Source: Plectrocnemia conspersa (taxonomy: Eukaryota > Arthropoda > Insecta > Trichoptera > Polycentropodidae). From it: a stretch of 64,000 nucleotides of DNA. Numbering within the stretch: position 1 is the first letter of the stretch; each line of letters starts with the position of its first letter. Positions 62,541-64,000 of this stretch are shown piece by piece. Location of the stretch: the NCBI GenBank assembly GCA_009617715.1, contig VTFK01000177.1, positions 372,001 to 436,000 of the forward strand, given 5' to 3'. The notes below the pieces were generated by a model. It made no database searches. It saw only the letters and a program-made list of their open reading frames with translations, and was not told where the DNA came from. The position numbers were made by a program, and so were the translations under genes.

Positions 62541-64000
62541 TCGCGTTCCAGCGCAATGGCAACACCGTGGGGAGTTAAGCAAAAATGTGTCAAGAGAGGT
62601 ATTCCATTGGTCGAAAATGTGATACTATATTTTTTTTATTAAGTTTGATTTTGTTTTTTTATATAAATTATTTTAGTTAAGACCGAACAGTTTTAAAGGG
62701 CTGTTGGGTGCGGGAATTCTGAAAGAAATTGTCAAATTTCGCCACTCGTACAGGTGGCGCTGTGATCACTCAAACGCGTGAAAATGAGTTTGATAGTCCC
62801 GAAAGGCCGTTGAATAACGGTAAAGGACGGCCATGCACGTCTGTTCTTGTGGTTCTGAAGCTGGAGGAGGATCGTTGGGCGTCGATTGCATCTCGAATCG
62901 TTTCTTCTACAGTGTGCCTCATCTGTCATTGACGGTTTGTGTTTAAATTATTTTGTTCAAAAATATTTCTTCTTCGTCTTTTTTTGTACAGCGGTGTAAT
63001 ATTGAACTTCACTATATATATTTTAAAAAGTAATACATAGAAAAATGTTCAATGCGTGAAAATCGCATGTTCTTTAATAATCCCGAGTGGTCGGCCTGTC
63101 GGACACAGGGCGGTATTGGTCTGTTTTTCTCGGCGTAAGGTTTTTGAAATTATCTTATCGTCCCATTTACTAATGTTTTAGTTATGTATATATTTTTTAT
63201 TTATTATTATATTTGTTCTGCTTTATCTTAAAGAATACAGTAAGAAGAAATTGATGTGCTTTTTTTGTTTAAACTTGTATTTGCTCTTCATTGTGCTTTT
63301 TTCGTTGTCGTATTTGTAACGGCACTTTCCTGTTATTTCATTTGTTTATACATATAATTTATTTATATTTATTTCGGGTTTAAGCTCAAGGAGAGTGTGA
63401 CTTTACAGCTGTGCAGAATAGCAGCCGTGAAGCTGGTAACAATTTATTTCGTATTACATATATTGTGCAAGAGTATTGCTTTTCTTAGAGCGCTGGTGGT
63501 GAAGCTGGCAGAAAAATAATGTCCTCCGGATGGTCCTCTGAGGTCTCTGGTAGCAAAACGTAGTCGCGATCGACCGTTTAGCTGTCTTTTGTTTGCCGCT
63601 ATGCCGATATCTGCCGAATTCTATCGATGTCTGCTCATCTAGATTCATATCGCGGAACTTGATGCCACTGCGGCTCTTAAACTGACATTTAATAGAATAA
63701 TCGCATAAAAAAATAAGAATATAATTTGACTATATAAATAGCTAATTAGGCCGATAATAACATACGCTTGCTCGGAATGGAGTAACAGCATTTTTTTAAA
63801 TTGCTGTCATTTGTTATATGATAATAACAACTAAAAGTCTCGAATAACTCTTCTAGTTTATTCTGTCTATTGTCACGTATGGTCTGCACTGGCAGGTATA
63901 AAAATAAATAAATGGATTTATGGCGCTCCTAATTTGTAAGAGTTTTTTACGGTCAGTGCGTCAATTTCAATAAAAAATTTTAAAACTACTTTTTTTTAGG
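62541..64000. other. Terminal region, possible 5' exon of a gene beyond the window
   Basis: Composition rises at 62541-62600 and 62700-62935. The latter holds overlapping plus (62729-62932) and minus (62732-62929) frames with no recognised domain; the plus frame ends just before attgacg|gtttgtg, a weak donor-like site. 63390-63660 is similar. These could be 5' UTR exons of a downstream plus-strand gene, but nothing inside the window proves it. Confidence 0.25.

Noticed and set aside
62729..62932. Protein-coding first exon near the right edge
   Set aside because: Frames on both strands overlap and no domain or downstream exon supports it.
1..64000. CRISPR arrays, operons or bacterial insertion sequences
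   Set aside because: Spliced conserved eukaryotic genes throughout; no regularly spaced repeats.

Overview
The window is a eukaryotic, almost certainly insect, nuclear segment: AT-rich, with GT-AG introns (many only 50-100 bases), a ZAD-type C2H2 zinc finger gene, insect-like secreted proteins, and abundant decayed transposons. Conserved proteins fit arthropods well, but nothing I can read fixes the order; a holometabolous insect with many LINE/SINE relics is the best guess (inference).

Layout. 437-2526 (+): ZAD plus 11 C2H2 fingers in seven exons. 5005-15595 (+): slimb/beta-TrCP, the F-box/WD40 substrate receptor of an SCF ubiquitin ligase, in about 11 exons with a probable long 3' UTR to about 17.9 kb. 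18-24 kb: transposon relics (Tigger/pogo, non-LTR reverse transcriptase) and AT-rich DNA, with a puzzling duplicated exon-like unit near 21.4-22.1 kb. 24063-28228 (-): an LDL-receptor class A repeat protein with an N-terminal hydrophobic segment, 3' end not found. 28.5-40.3 kb: gene desert filled with SINE, jockey-like LINE, hAT, PIF/Harbinger and mariner remains. 40314-42198 (+): mitochondrial ribosomal protein L39. 42384-43522 and 48405-49147 (-): two paralogous small secreted proteins. 49995-58994 (+): Integrator complex subunit 8. 59-64 kb: no gene that I can support.

The genes do not form a pathway: slimb acts in protein turnover (Hedgehog, Wnt and NF-kB signalling in insects), IntS8 in snRNA 3' processing and transcription attenuation, mRpL39 in mitochondrial translation. 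The two secreted genes are local duplicates.

Most notable observations: (1) four one- or two-base frame breaks in otherwise intact conserved exons of three different genes, best explained by residual assembly indels; (2) a tRNA-derived SINE family whose 3' end carries a conserved terminal hairpin; (3) clean non-autonomous DNA transposons with visible target-site duplications (hAT at 31.7 kb, PIF/Harbinger at 34.1 kb); (4) a foldback element sharing its core with a palindromic family in slimb introns; (5) a 19-bp perfect hairpin inside slimb intron 1. I did not find a clearly new biological system.
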